From Haloferax marisrubri (GTDB lineage: Archaea > Halobacteriota > Halobacteria > Halobacteriales > Haloferacaceae), in NCBI RefSeq assembly GCF_001469875.2, contig NZ_LOPW02000004.1, forward strand, positions 186,001 through 250,000: 64,000 bases of DNA, written 5' to 3'. The notes under the pieces are model-generated. The model was given only the letters and a program-made list of their open reading frames with translations. It was not told the origin of the DNA and searched no databases. Positions 51,487-60,637 of this stretch are shown here, piece after piece. Both the position numbers and the translations under genes were made by a program. Position 1 is the first letter of the stretch; the number at the start of each line of letters is the position of its first letter.

Positions 51487-52767
51487 ATGAGAGTGCAGGA
51501 GTCGTACCCCGTCGACGTCGACGCCATCCGCGCGGATTTCCCTATCCTCCAGCGGAAGGTCGGCGGCGACATCTCGACGCCGGGTGAGCACGACGACGAC
51601 GACACGCCGCTCGTCTACCTCGACAACGCCGCGACGAGCCACACGCCGGAGCAGGTCGTCGACGCCATCATCGACTACTACCACGGCTACAACTCGAACG
51701 TCCACCGCGGCATCCACCACCTGAGTCAGGAGGCCTCGGTCGCCTACGAGAACGCCCACGACCGCGTCGCGGAGTTCATCGGCGCGTCCGGCGGCCGCGA
51801 GGAGGTCGTCTTCACGAAGAACACCACCGAGTCGATGAACCTCGTCGCCTACGCGTGGGGCCTCGACGAACTCGGGCCGGGCGACTCGGTCGTCATGACC
51901 GAGATGGAACACCACGCCTCGCTGGTCACGTGGCAGCAAATCGCCAAGAAGACCGGCGCGGAGGTGCGCTACATCCGCGTCGACGACGACGGCCGCCTCG
52001 ACATGGAGCACGCGAAGGAACTCATCGACGACTCCACGAAGATGGTCTCCGTCGTCCACGTCTCGAACACCCTCGGAACCGTCAACCCGGTCTCCGAACT
52101 CGCCGATATGGCTCACGAAGTCGGAGCCTACGCCTTCGTCGACGGCGCGCAGTCGGTCCCGACCCGTCCCGTCGACGTGGAGGACATCGACGCCGACTTC
52201 TTCGCCTTCTCGGGCCACAAGATGTGCGGGCCGACCGGCATCGGCGCGCTCTACGGCAAGCGCGACATCCTCGAGGAGATGCAGCCGTACCTCTACGGCG
52301 GCGAGATGATTCGGAGCGTCACCTACGAGGACTCCACGTGGGAGGACCTCCCGTGGAAGTTCGAGGCCGGCACGCCGCCCATCGCGCAGGGCGTCGGCTT
52401 CGCCGCGGCCGTGGACTACCTCGACGACATCGGCATGGAGAACGTCCAAGCCCACGAGGAACTGCTCGCGGAGTACGCCTACGACCGCCTCGGCGAGTTC
52501 GACGACATCGAGATTTACGGCCCGCCGGGCGACGACCGCGGCGGCCTCGTCGCGTTCAACCTCGACAGCGTCCACGCCCACGACCTCTCGAGCATCCTCA
52601 ACGAGCAGGGCGTCGCCATCCGCGCCGGCGACCACTGTACCCAGCCGCTCCACGACAAACTCGGCGCGGCGGCCTCGACGCGAGCGTCGTTCTACATCTA
52701 CAACACGAGAGAGGAAGTCGACGCGCTAATCGACGCCATCGACGCGGCTCGCGAACTGTTCGCCTGA
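51487..52767 (+). CDS. sufS: Cysteine desulfurase SufS
   Basis: 426 residues, PLP enzyme that takes sulfur from cysteine for Fe-S clusters. 'YLDNAATSHTPEQVVDAIID' is the family start, 'VMTEMEHHASLVTWQQIAKK' holds the PLP-stacking His, 'FAFSGHKMCGPTGIGALYGK' holds the PLP Lys (near 240) and 'AIRAGDHCTQPLHDKLGAAA' the catalytic Cys (near 380). The N-terminus lacks the IscS-type insertion, so it is group II. Its ATG follows the tandem-repeat region, and the scaffold SufU lies two genes downstream. Confidence 0.96.
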   Translation: MRVQESYPVDVDAIRADFPILQRKVGGDISTPGEHDDDDTPLVYLDNAATSHTPEQVVDAIIDYYHGYNSNVHRGIHHLSQEASVAYENAHDRVAEFIGASGGREEVVFTKNTTESMNLVAYAWGLDELGPGDSVVMTEMEHHASLVTWQQIAKKTGAEVRYIRVDDDGRLDMEHAKELIDDSTKMVSVVHVSNTLGTVNPVSELADMAHEVGAYAFVDGAQSVPTRPVDVEDIDADFFAFSGHKMCGPTGIGALYGKRDILEEMQPYLYGGEMIRSVTYEDSTWEDLPWKFEAGTPPIAQGVGFAAAVDYLDDIGMENVQAHEELLAEYAYDRLGEFDDIEIYGPPGDDRGGLVAFNLDSVHAHDLSSILNEQGVAIRAGDHCTQPLHDKLGAAASTRASFYIYNTREEVDALIDAIDAARELFA

Positions 52768-52783
52768 GTACGGCCGCGTTCCC

Positions 52784-52792
52784 CTTTTTACC
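52784..52792 (+). terminator. Oligo-T tract after sufS
   Basis: A run of T residues (CCTTTTTACC) about 20 nt beyond the sufS stop fits archaeal termination and is too far from the next start to be its TATA box. Confidence 0.45.
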
Positions 52793-52842
52793 GACCGCCC
52801 TCCCCCCAATGCCTTTGTTCCGCTGACACGTCGTCGGAGCGT

Positions 52843-53430
52843 ATGCTCCAATCGCTGACCGGCTTCCTCGTCGAGACGCTCCGCGAAACCGTCGCGGAGT
52901 TCGGGACCGCGGTGCAGGACGCCGCACCGAAGGTGCTCACCGCGGTCGTCTTCCTCGCGCTCGCCTACGTCGGCATCAGAGTGATACTGTTCGTCGTCCG
53001 GGGCGTGCTCGACGGGCTGTACCCCGAAGAACAGGACCTCGTGGTCGAACTCGGCGTCGCCGTCGCGGGCGTGTTCCTCTGGTTCGGCGCGGCGCTCGCG
53101 CTGTTGAACATCGTCGGCATGACCGAGGTCGCGGCGAGTCTCGGCACCGCGACCGGCTTCATCGCGCTGGGCGTCTCCTACGCGCTGTCGAACATGATAG
53201 CCGACACGGTGGCGGGCGTCTACCTGCTTCGGGACCCCGATTTCAACCCCGGCGACCGGGTGAAAGCCGACCCGGTGACGGGGACGGTCAGCTCCATCGA
53301 ACTCCGAAAAACGCGATTCGAGAGCGACGAGGGCGACACCGTCGTCGTGGCCAACCGCGACGTCGAAAAGAAGTGGACGAAGTACGACGTGGACGCCCCC
53401 GAAGACGCGTCGGCGGCCGACGCGACGTAA
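52843..53430 (+). CDS. MscS-like mechanosensitive channel, short form
   Basis: 195 residues: three membrane helices (about 28-50, 62-85 and 92-120), then a beta domain. 'SLGTATGFIALGVSYALSNM' with 'IADTVAGVYLLRDPDFNPGD' is the MscS pore-lining helix and its following strand. The cytosolic cage of full MscS is reduced. Opens under membrane tension to release solutes. Located between sufS and sufU with no obvious functional link. Confidence 0.9.
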   Translation: MLQSLTGFLVETLRETVAEFGTAVQDAAPKVLTAVVFLALAYVGIRVILFVVRGVLDGLYPEEQDLVVELGVAVAGVFLWFGAALALLNIVGMTEVAASLGTATGFIALGVSYALSNMIADTVAGVYLLRDPDFNPGDRVKADPVTGTVSSIELRKTRFESDEGDTVVVANRDVEKKWTKYDVDAPEDASAADAT

Positions 53431-53502
53431 GCGGCGAATTCGGCCGAATCGCCGGCCCCGGAATCCTTTTACGGCGCTCGGGCGTAGCCCCGACGAACAC
53501 CA

Positions 53503-53931
53503 ATGGGCATTGGCTCAGACATGTATCGTCAGCAGATAATGGACCACTACAAGAACCCCCGGAACCACGGTCGGCTGGAGTCGCCGACGTTCACCCACAC
53601 CGGGGAGAACCCCTCCTGCGGCGATACGATTACGATGGACGTGCAGCTCGCCGACGACGGTGAGACCATAGAGCGCGTCGCGTTCTCCGGCGATGGCTGC
53701 GCCATCAGTCAGGCGTCCGCGAGCATGCTCACCCAGCGACTGCCGGGCACGACGCTCTCGGAGCTGGAAGCGATGGACACCGACGACATCACCGAGATGC
53801 TCGGCGTCGACATCTCGCCGATGCGCATCAAGTGCGCCGTCCTCGCGCGACAGGTCGCACAGGACGGCGCGAAGATTCACGACGGCGAGATAGAAATCGA
53901 GCAGACGAAGACCGAAGACGGCGACGACTGA
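53503..53931 (+). CDS. sufU: Fe-S cluster scaffold SufU
   Basis: 142 residues. Cluster-binding or zinc-binding residues: C39 and D41 in 'ENPSCGDTITMDV', C66 in 'FSGDGCAISQASASMLTQRL' and C111 in 'MRIKCAVLARQ'. The 18-residue spread between the first and second cysteines and the extra loop mark SufU rather than IscU. It accepts sulfur from SufS. A TATA-like 'TTTTAC' lies about 30 nt upstream, so it may be transcribed apart from sufS. Confidence 0.95.
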   Translation: MGIGSDMYRQQIMDHYKNPRNHGRLESPTFTHTGENPSCGDTITMDVQLADDGETIERVAFSGDGCAISQASASMLTQRLPGTTLSELEAMDTDDITEMLGVDISPMRIKCAVLARQVAQDGAKIHDGEIEIEQTKTEDGDD

Positions 53932-53977
53932 GCCGCCTTCGGCCGGCGGCGACCCACCGAGCCGAACGCGATTCGAG

Positions 53978-54391
53978 CTATTCTGCTTCCGTCCCCGCGC
54001 CGAGCGCCGCAGCCAGCGCGACGAGGTAGCCGAGTCCCGCCTTGACCTCGGGGTCGCGGGTGGCCCGCAGGAGGCCGACCGCGCCCACGGGCGACGCCTC
54101 CGCCTCCTCCGCGTCGCCGACGGCGCGAAGCAGGCGCTTCATCCCGGCGACGGTGTCGGGGTCGGAGGCGTCGTCGGCGACCTCTGCGAGCGAGGTGCCG
54201 GTCCGCGCGAGCGACCGGACCATCTCGTCGTCGAGCGCGCCGACGCCGAGTTCGAGCACGTCGATGAGGTCGTTGACGAGACCCATTCGCTCGACGAGGA
54301 GCGCGACCTCCTCGGGGTTGTTCTCGATGGCCCGGACGAGTTCGTCGGGCACCTGCTGTTCGGTCGTCGTGGTTGATTCGTGGTCCTGCAT
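53978..54391 (-). CDS. DUF1641 protein
   Basis: 137 residues, helical: 'ELVRAIENNPEEVALLVERM' then 'DLIDVLELGVGALDDEMVRS' and a Gly-rich stretch, ending 'LGYLVALAAALGAGTEAE'. DUF1641 proteins commonly accompany sulfide:quinone-like or formate dehydrogenase-type oxidoreductases. Encoded 10 nt after the FAD enzyme in the same operon. ATG 54391 (MQDHESTTTT) chosen; a start three codons earlier exists. Confidence 0.87.
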   Translation of the reverse strand: MQDHESTTTTEQQVPDELVRAIENNPEEVALLVERMGLVNDLIDVLELGVGALDDEMVRSLARTGTSLAEVADDASDPDTVAGMKRLLRAVGDAEEAEASPVGAVGLLRATRDPEVKAGLGYLVALAAALGAGTEAE

Positions 54392-54401
54392 TGGTCTCAC
54401 C

Positions 54402-55547
54402 TCAGAGCATCCCCCTGGCGGTCAGCCAGTACGATTCGTTGTAGGCGTGTTTCGCCCAGTGGATGGGCTTCGACGGCTGGCGCATCGTCGCGGGCGTCTC
54501 GTAGTCGAACGAGACGAACGACGCCTCGTCGAGGCCGGTCTCGACGAAGCAGACGGTCTTGCCGTCGTACCGCTTCGTCGGCGTGCGACCCCGGACCTCC
54601 GAGGCGATTCGCTCCGCGACCGTGAACGCCTGGAAGTGCGCCGCGCTCCCGGCTTTCGGGATGGGGAGCGCCGCCGTGTCGCCGATGGCGTACACGTCCT
54701 CGGCGGCGGTCGCGCGGAGGGTCCGCTGGTCGACGTCGACCCAACCGGCGTCGCCGAGACCCGAGTCGATGATTAACTCGTCGCCGCGGTGCGGCGGGAT
54801 ACCGACCAGTAGGTCGTAGTCCACTTCCGCACCGTTCTTCGCCGAGACGACCCGTTCGTCCGGGTCGACGGCGTCGACGACGAAGTCGGTCTCGACGCGG
54901 ACGCCCCGTTCGGCCAGAATCGGGTCGGCCCACTCGGCGACCTCGGGCTTCCCGTGGCTCCGCTCCATCGGGTACGTGTAGACGAGGTCGGTGTCCTCAC
55001 GCAGACCGCGGCTCCGGAGCCAGTCGTCCACGATGAGCGTGAATTCGAGCGGCGCGGCCGGGCACATGTGGGGCGTCCCGACGACGCTCAACACGAGGCG
55101 ACCGCCCTCGAACTCCGCGAGCGCGTCGCGGAGCCGTTCGGCCCCCTCGGCGCTGTAGAAGTGGTGTGCGCCCTCCCGGAAGCCGGGGACTGCGTCGGGG
55201 TCGAGCTTCGCGCCGGTCGCGAGGACGAGCGTGTCGTAGTCGAGCACCTCGTCGCCGTCCTGACAGTAGAGGCGCTTTTCGTCGGTGTCGACGCGACGGA
55301 CGCGGTTGGTGACGATGTTCACCCGCTCGTCGACGAGGTCCCGCAGGTCGCGGACGCCGTCCTCCGGCTCCGCGACTCCGAACGGAACGTACAAGAACAC
55401 CGGCTTGTAGACGTGTTTCGTGTCGTCGGAGACCAGCGACACCTCCACGTCGCCGTCGTCTATCTCCGACGCGAGTTCCTCGGCGAGACGGTTCGAAACC
55501 ACCGTCCCACCCGTGCCACCGCCAACGACTACGATTCGGTTCGTCAT
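54402..55547 (-). CDS. SQR-like FAD/NAD(P)-dependent oxidoreductase
   Basis: 381 residues. 'RIVVVGGGTGGTVVSNRLAE' is the FAD-binding GxGxxG. 'DTLVLATGAKLDPDAVPGFR' and 'DVYAIGDTAALPIPKAGSAA' are flavoprotein marks. Cysteines in 'YCQDGD', 'PHMCPAAPLEF' and 'TVCFVETGLDEA' match the positions used in sulfide:quinone reductases. Probably a sulfide or polysulfide oxidoreductase feeding electrons to quinone. DUF1641 partner follows in the operon. ATG 55547 begins the Rossmann fold. Confidence 0.88.
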   Translation of the reverse strand: MTNRIVVVGGGTGGTVVSNRLAEELASEIDDGDVEVSLVSDDTKHVYKPVFLYVPFGVAEPEDGVRDLRDLVDERVNIVTNRVRRVDTDEKRLYCQDGDEVLDYDTLVLATGAKLDPDAVPGFREGAHHFYSAEGAERLRDALAEFEGGRLVLSVVGTPHMCPAAPLEFTLIVDDWLRSRGLREDTDLVYTYPMERSHGKPEVAEWADPILAERGVRVETDFVVDAVDPDERVVSAKNGAEVDYDLLVGIPPHRGDELIIDSGLGDAGWVDVDQRTLRATAAEDVYAIGDTAALPIPKAGSAAHFQAFTVAERIASEVRGRTPTKRYDGKTVCFVETGLDEASFVSFDYETPATMRQPSKPIHWAKHAYNESYWLTARGML

Positions 55548-55739
55548 GGAGTTCACCTACCTAAACGGTGGGCCGCCGACGGGATAGTATTGCAAGCTAT
55601 TTCCAACATTATGAGAACCAAGCGACGGCGCGGCCGCTCGGGAGACGAGGGGAAGGGGAGAATGTGGGGTGAGACGGAGGGTGTGGGGAGACGGGGATTG
55701 TGGAGTCGCGTGAAATCGGCCGAACGGCCGAGCGTCGGC

Positions 55740-56771
55740 TTACTCGGGCTTGAGACCGGCGTCCTGCACGCGCATGATGGCCTCGCCGTCGGCGAGGTTC
55801 GGCGCGTCCACGAGGCGGACGATACGCTTGTCGCCCTTGGACTTGCGGAGGTAGATGCGGAACGTCGAGGTGTGGCCGAGGATGTTGCCACCGATGGGCT
55901 GGGTCGGGTCGCCGAAGTAGGAGTCGGGGTTCGACGCGACCTGGTTGGTGACGAGGATGCCCGTGTTGAACAGGTCGCCGATGCGCATCAGGTCGTGGAG
56001 GTGCTTGTTGAGCTTCTGCTGGCGCTCCGCGAGTTCGCCGCGGCCGACGTACTCGGCGCGGAAGTGGGCGGTGAGCGAGTCCACACAGAGGAGGCGGACC
56101 GGCCACTCGGTGTCCTCGTGCTCGCCGGCGAGTTCCTTGGCCTTCTCGGCGAGGAGAATCTGGTGGTTGGAGTTGAACGCCTTCGCGACGTGAATCTTGT
56201 CGAGGAAGTCGTCGACGAGCGCCTTCATGGTCTCCTCGTCGTCGATGGAGCCCTCCATCTCGCGGTCTTCGAGCGTCGCTTCGAGCGCCTCGTCTTCGAG
56301 CCCGCGGACCATGTCGTCGATACGCTCGGGACGGAACGTGTCCTCGGAGTCGATGAAGATGCAGCCGCCGCCGAGGCCGCCGAGTTCCGGCGGGAGCTGG
56401 ACGTTGACCGCGAGCTGGTGGGTGATCTGGGACTTCCCGGCACCGAACTCGCCGTACACCTCGGTGATGGACTGCGTTTCGAGGCCGCCGCCGAGGAGTT
56501 CGTCCACTTCGTCGATCTGCCAGCTCAACTTGCCGATCTGCTGGCGTCGTTCGAGGACCATCGAGCCGGTCTCGAAGCCGCCCACGTCGGCCGCGTCGCG
56601 GGCCGCGTTGATGATGTCGGAGGCCGTGCTGGAGCCGATGTCGGCCTTGTTCGACAGTTCGCCGGGGCTGGCGACCGCGATGGACTGATAGCTGTCGTAA
56701 CCGCTTTCGACGAGTTTGTCGGCTGTCGCCGGGCCGACGCCGGGGAGACTTTCGAGGTCGTCTTCTGCCAT
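55740..56771 (-). CDS. radA: DNA repair and recombination protein RadA
   Basis: 343 residues. Archaeal Rad51/RecA recombinase. N-terminal helix-hairpin-helix DNA-binding domain ('[20 protein letters not shown]') about 1-60, then the ATPase: Walker A 'GEFGAGKSQ' near 110, Walker B '[19 protein letters not shown]', L1 and L2 DNA loops, and '[20 protein letters not shown]'. Normal length, no intein (some haloarchaeal recombinases carry one). Promoter at about 56796-56802. Confidence 0.97.
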   Translation of the reverse strand: MAEDDLESLPGVGPATADKLVESGYDSYQSIAVASPGELSNKADIGSSTASDIINAARDAADVGGFETGSMVLERRQQIGKLSWQIDEVDELLGGGLETQSITEVYGEFGAGKSQITHQLAVNVQLPPELGGLGGGCIFIDSEDTFRPERIDDMVRGLEDEALEATLEDREMEGSIDDEETMKALVDDFLDKIHVAKAFNSNHQILLAEKAKELAGEHEDTEWPVRLLCVDSLTAHFRAEYVGRGELAERQQKLNKHLHDLMRIGDLFNTGILVTNQVASNPDSYFGDPTQPIGGNILGHTSTFRIYLRKSKGDKRIVRLVDAPNLADGEAIMRVQDAGLKPE

Positions 56772-56795
56772 ACCCAGTCGTTCCGCCTATACCCT

Positions 56796-56802
56796 CATAA
56801 AC
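56796..56802 (-). promoter_or_regulatory. TATA box of radA
   Basis: Minus-strand GTTTATG is centred 28 nt before the ATG at 56771. Confidence 0.55.
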
Positions 56803-57030
56803 CCTCGTTAACAGCAAGGTGAAAGTGAAAACGGGGGACGTGGTGGGGTCGGTAATCGGGTCGTTGCGGAGGTTCAAGGGCGATGTCGCGGGAACGGGGA
56901 CGAACGGTCGAAAAACTGGGACGGGTTCCGAGACGGGCCGGAGCCCAAGCTAGCGCGAAAGTAAAACCGAGTCGAAAGAGAAGACAGAGGAGTCGACCGC
57001 GAGCGAGTCAGAAACGTCGGGAGCGCGCGG

Positions 57031-57636
57031 TCAGTCCCACGGGTGGCCGTTCGGCGTCGACGGCCACAGCGGGTACCAGTAGCTCTCGTCGTCCTCTATC
57101 GTCAGTTCGCCGTCGAGGACGGATTCGAGTTTGAACTCCAAACTCTGATTCCGCGACGAGGTGCCCTGCGGGGCGAAGGGGTAGTACGCCCCGCGGCGGA
57201 ACGAGTAAATCCAGTAGGCGCGGTCGCCGTCGCGCTCGAAGCCGAACAGGGCGGCGAGCAGGCGCGACCCGTAGCCGCGCTCGATGAACTCGTCGGCGGC
57301 GAAGTGGACGCTCGTCACGAGGTCCTCGGGGTCGTCGTCGGCGAGGACGACCCAGTTGTAGCCGTGACCGTCGGTGTGGCGGCGGAACTCGGTGCCGGTC
57401 TCCTCGCCCCCGGCGGTGAGGATGTCCTCCACGGCGTCGACGGTGTCCGCGAAGTCGGTGCTATCGACGGAGGAGAAACAGAGCGCCGCCTCGTCGGCCG
57501 AGTCGAACCGGAGGTCGGCCTCCATCGTGAGGTACGCCGTGCTCATCCCGAAGAGGTCCTCGGGGTCCGCTTTGGTGGTCGCGTCGGACTCGGCGCTGAT
57601 GCCGAGCATGGCGCGGAATGAATCGAACAGCCCCAT
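57031..57636 (-). CDS. pspAB: PspA-associated protein PspAB
   Basis: 201 residues. 'FDSFRAMLGISAESDATTKA' starts it, with two related alpha/beta halves ('AYLTMEADLRFDSADEAALC' and 'HTDGHGYNWVVLADDDPEDL') and Trp/Tyr-rich end 'YWYPLWPSTPNGHPWD'. Haloarchaeal homologs are called PspAB and accompany the stress protease HtpX; the gap here is 6 nt. Probably acts in envelope stress together with HtpX. Function is otherwise unproven. Confidence 0.85.
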   Translation of the reverse strand: MGLFDSFRAMLGISAESDATTKADPEDLFGMSTAYLTMEADLRFDSADEAALCFSSVDSTDFADTVDAVEDILTAGGEETGTEFRRHTDGHGYNWVVLADDDPEDLVTSVHFAADEFIERGYGSRLLAALFGFERDGDRAYWIYSFRRGAYYPFAPQGTSSRNQSLEFKLESVLDGELTIEDDESYWYPLWPSTPNGHPWD

Positions 57637-57642
57637 CGGCGC

Positions 57643-58524
57643 TTAGACGGTCTCCATCTCGCGCTCCATGTCGCGGAGGCGCTCGACGCGGTTCTCGGTG
57701 GAGGGGTGGGTGCTGAACAGGCGACCGATGAAGTCCGACTTGATTGGGATGATGAAGAACGCGTTCATCTCCGAGGTGTCGCGCATGTCGCGCTTCGGGA
57801 CGTTGTCCATCCGGCCCGAAATCTTGAGGAGCGCGGACGCCAGCGCCGAGGGGCGGCCGGTGATGACGGCGGCCCCGCGGTCGGCGGCGTACTCGCGGTA
57901 CCGCGAGAGCGCCCGAATCAGCAGATACGAGATAATCCAGACGACGAGCGACGCGAGGATGGCGACGATGACCGGGGCGTTCTGGCGGTTGTCGTCGCCG
58001 CCGAAGAACCAGCCCCAGCGGACGATGAGGAAGGCGATGCTGGAGAGGAACGACGCGATGGTCATGACCATCACGTCGCGGTTCTTCACGTGCGCGAGCT
58101 CGTGGGCGATGACGCCCTCTAACTCGTCGTCGTCGAGGGTGTCCATCAGGCCGGTCGTGACGCAGACGGCCGAACTCTTCTGGGAGCGACCCGTCGCGAA
58201 GGCGTTCGGGACGCGCGTGTCGGCGATAGCGACCTTCGGCTTCGGGAGGTCAGCCTGCTGAGAGAGGCGACCGACCATCGCGTGGAGCTTCCGCGCCTGC
58301 GGGCCGTCGTCCTCGTCGACGACGCTCGCGCCCATGCTGTACAGCGCGATTTTGTCGCTGAAGAAGAACTGCGCGAAGAGGAAGACGCCCATGAACCCGG
58401 CCATGACGGCGAGGCTCTGGAAGTAGGCGAACAACACCCCCGCGAAGACGATGTAGAGGGCGAACAGGAGGAACATCGTGAGCGCCATCCGCCCGCGAAG
58501 TCCCCAGTCCGGTTTCCAGTTCAT
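57643..58524 (-). CDS. htpX: Zinc metalloprotease HtpX
   Basis: 293 residues. Membrane-embedded M48 protease with about four helices (about 10-30, 33-50, 160-180 and 190-210). 'VIAHELAHVKNRDVMVMTIA' is the HExxH zinc motif near 135, and 'RYREYAADRGAAVITGRPSA' provides the third ligand Glu. Degrades misfolded membrane proteins. Upstream gene of the operon with PspAB. Compare with the inactive M48-like protein at 16226-17326, which lacks these residues. Confidence 0.95.
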   Translation of the reverse strand: MNWKPDWGLRGRMALTMFLLFALYIVFAGVLFAYFQSLAVMAGFMGVFLFAQFFFSDKIALYSMGASVVDEDDGPQARKLHAMVGRLSQQADLPKPKVAIADTRVPNAFATGRSQKSSAVCVTTGLMDTLDDDELEGVIAHELAHVKNRDVMVMTIASFLSSIAFLIVRWGWFFGGDDNRQNAPVIVAILASLVVWIISYLLIRALSRYREYAADRGAAVITGRPSALASALLKISGRMDNVPKRDMRDTSEMNAFFIIPIKSDFIGRLFSTHPSTENRVERLRDMEREMETV

Positions 58525-58648
58525 ACCACGTGATTAGTAATCCGGCTAATAAACGCTGTTGGAGTGCGAAGGTGTCGCACGCGACCGCCCCAATCGTGAA
58601 GAATCGGGATATACCGTTTTGCCGCGGGAGCGCGTAGTTCCGGGTGAC

Positions 58649-59287
58649 ATGTTCGCCGATAGGGAAGACGCGGGCCGCCGACTGGCGGACCTGCTCGACG
58701 AGCGAGAAGAGACGGCGGACCTCGTGTTGGCCATCCCGCGGGGCGGCCTCCCCGTCGGCAGGGAGGTCGCAGACCGCCTCAGAGCGCCGCTGGACGTGGT
58801 GGTCGCCTCCAAGGTCGGCGCGCCGGACAACCCCGAACTCGCCGTAGGGGCGGTCGCCGGCGACGGGAGCGCGTGGTGGAACGACGACCTGCTTTCGTAT
58901 CTCGACGTGGGCGAGGACTATCTCGACCGCGAGCGCGAGCGCGAGGCCGAGGCGGCGAGAGAGAAGGTTTCGCTGTACCGCGGCGGCGACCCGCTTCCCG
59001 ACGTGGCCGGGAAGCGCGTGGTCGTCGTCGATGACGGCGTCGCCACGGGCGCGACTGCCCGAGCGTGCCTGCGGCAAGTCGTCGCCGGCGGCGCTGAGCG
59101 CGTCGTCCTCGCGGTCCCGGTCGGCCCGCCGCACACCCTCTCGGACCTCGAAGCCGAGTGCGACGCGGTCGTCGCGGTCGAGTCGCCGGAGGCGTTCGGG
59201 GCCGTTGGCGCGTTCTACCGCGACTTCGCGCAGGTGTCCGACGAGGAGGCCGCGTCGTATCTGGGCGACGGGGCGAGCGGGGACTGA
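58649..59287 (+). CDS. Phosphoribosyltransferase-family protein
   Basis: 212 residues. 'LAIPRGGLPVGREVADRLRA' and the PRPP loop 'VVVVDDGVATGATARACLRQ' (D-D-G-V-A-T-G-A-T) are definite PRTase marks. 'ASKVGAPDNPELAVGAVAGD' is the stretch common to predicted phosphoribosyltransferases of the ComF/YkfA-like group. It may salvage a base or act on another PRPP acceptor. ATG 58649 chosen; the upstream frame reads poorly. Single gene divergent from htpX. Confidence 0.87.
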   Translation: MFADREDAGRRLADLLDEREETADLVLAIPRGGLPVGREVADRLRAPLDVVVASKVGAPDNPELAVGAVAGDGSAWWNDDLLSYLDVGEDYLDREREREAEAAREKVSLYRGGDPLPDVAGKRVVVVDDGVATGATARACLRQVVAGGAERVVLAVPVGPPHTLSDLEAECDAVVAVESPEAFGAVGAFYRDFAQVSDEEAASYLGDGASGD

Positions 59288-59364
59288 AGCGAGTCGCCGA
59301 CGGCCGGCGCTCGCCGGCGAGCCGTGACGCCGAACTTAAGCGGTCGAACGGACTAGAGCCGCCA

Positions 59365-60495
59365 ATGAGCGAATCCCGCGACTTCTGCCCTCGGTGCGGC
59401 GACCCGGTTCCGGAGCGACCGGAACCGCTCCCCGGGATGCCGCGCGAGCGCGACGACGTGCTCTGCGACTCGTGTTACTTCGAGGACTTCGACCTCGTGG
59501 ACGCGCCCGACGAGGTGCAGGTCCGCGTCTGCGCGCAGTGCGGCGCGATTCACCGTGGTAACCGGTGGGTCGACGTCGGCGCGCGCGACTACACCGACAT
59601 CGCCATCGAGGAGGTATCGAACTCCCTCGGCGTCCACCTCAACGCCGAGGAGGTCCGCTGGGGCGTCGAACCCGAGCAGGTCGACGAGAACAACATCCGG
59701 ATGCACTGCCACTTCTCGGGCGTCGTCCGCGGCACGCCGCTGGAGGAGTCCGTCGTCGTCCCGGTGAGCATCGCCCGCGAGACCTGCCAGCGCTGCGGCC
59801 GCATCGCAGGCGGCTACTTCGCCAGCCTCGTGCAGGTCCGCGCCGACGACCGGACGCCGACGACTGACGAGGCCGAGGCGGCCATCGAAATCGCCGAGTC
59901 CTACATCGCGGAGCGCGAGGAGAAAGGCGACCGAGACGCGTTCATCTCGAGTATCAAACGGACGCCCAACGGGCCGAACATCAAGATTTCGACCAACAAG
60001 ATGGGAAGCGGCGTCGCCAAGCAGATTCGCGAGCGCTTCGGCGGCACCATCGAGGAACACCCGACGCTCGTCACGGAGGACGGCGACGGCAACGAGGTCT
60101 ACCGCGTCACGTTCGTCGCCCGCCTACCGCGGTTTACCGCCGGCGACATCATCGACCCCGAAGACGGCGACGGGCCGGTCCTCGTGCGGAGCAACCGCGG
60201 TCGGCTCAAGGGGACGCGTCTCACCTCCGGCGACCCCTACGAGTCGGAGTTCGAGGAGGGCGAGCGGCCCGAAGCGGAGGACCTCGGCTCCGTCGAGGAC
60301 GCGGCGGAGACCACCGTCGTCACCGTCGAGGACGAACACGCCGTGCAGGTGCTCGACCCCGAGACGTACGAGGCGAAGACCATCCCGCGGCCGGACTACT
60401 TCGACCCCGACGCGCCGACGGTGCCGGTCCTCAAGAGCCAGTCGGGACTGCACATCCTCCCCGAGGAAGTCGTCGAGAGCGAAGACGAGGAGTGA
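59365..60495 (+). CDS. 60S ribosomal export/assembly protein NMD3 homolog
   Basis: 376 residues. Four zinc knuckles: 'FCPRCGDPVPE', 'LCDSCYFEDFDLV', 'VCAQCGAIHRGNR' and 'CQRCGRIAGGYFASLVQVR'. The remaining parts are the NMD3 S5/eIF5A-like and OB domains ('DDRTPTTDEAEAAIEIAESY', 'RLPRFTAGDIIDPEDGDGPV'). In eukaryotes NMD3 carries the large subunit to the cytoplasm; in archaea it probably acts in subunit maturation. Acidic C-terminus. Confidence 0.95.
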   Translation: MSESRDFCPRCGDPVPERPEPLPGMPRERDDVLCDSCYFEDFDLVDAPDEVQVRVCAQCGAIHRGNRWVDVGARDYTDIAIEEVSNSLGVHLNAEEVRWGVEPEQVDENNIRMHCHFSGVVRGTPLEESVVVPVSIARETCQRCGRIAGGYFASLVQVRADDRTPTTDEAEAAIEIAESYIAEREEKGDRDAFISSIKRTPNGPNIKISTNKMGSGVAKQIRERFGGTIEEHPTLVTEDGDGNEVYRVTFVARLPRFTAGDIIDPEDGDGPVLVRSNRGRLKGTRLTSGDPYESEFEEGERPEAEDLGSVEDAAETTVVTVEDEHAVQVLDPETYEAKTIPRPDYFDPDAPTVPVLKSQSGLHILPEEVVESEDEE

Positions 60496-60637
60496 GTGGG
60501 CACGGCGAAGCGTAAGTAGGCGAAGACGAGGAGAGGCGGAACGCGGCGACGACGTTTTTCCGAATCGTGGGCCGAGAGCGACGGAGCCGACAGAGCAGTC
60601 GCTGGGAGACGGGAGACAATCGAACGACGGAACAGAA

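Noticed and set aside
56772-57030. Purine-rich region between pspAB and radA searched for a small gene
   Set aside because: A plus-strand Arg/Ser frame exists but has no start context or domain; the region is downstream of pspAB and upstream of radA and reads as intergenic.
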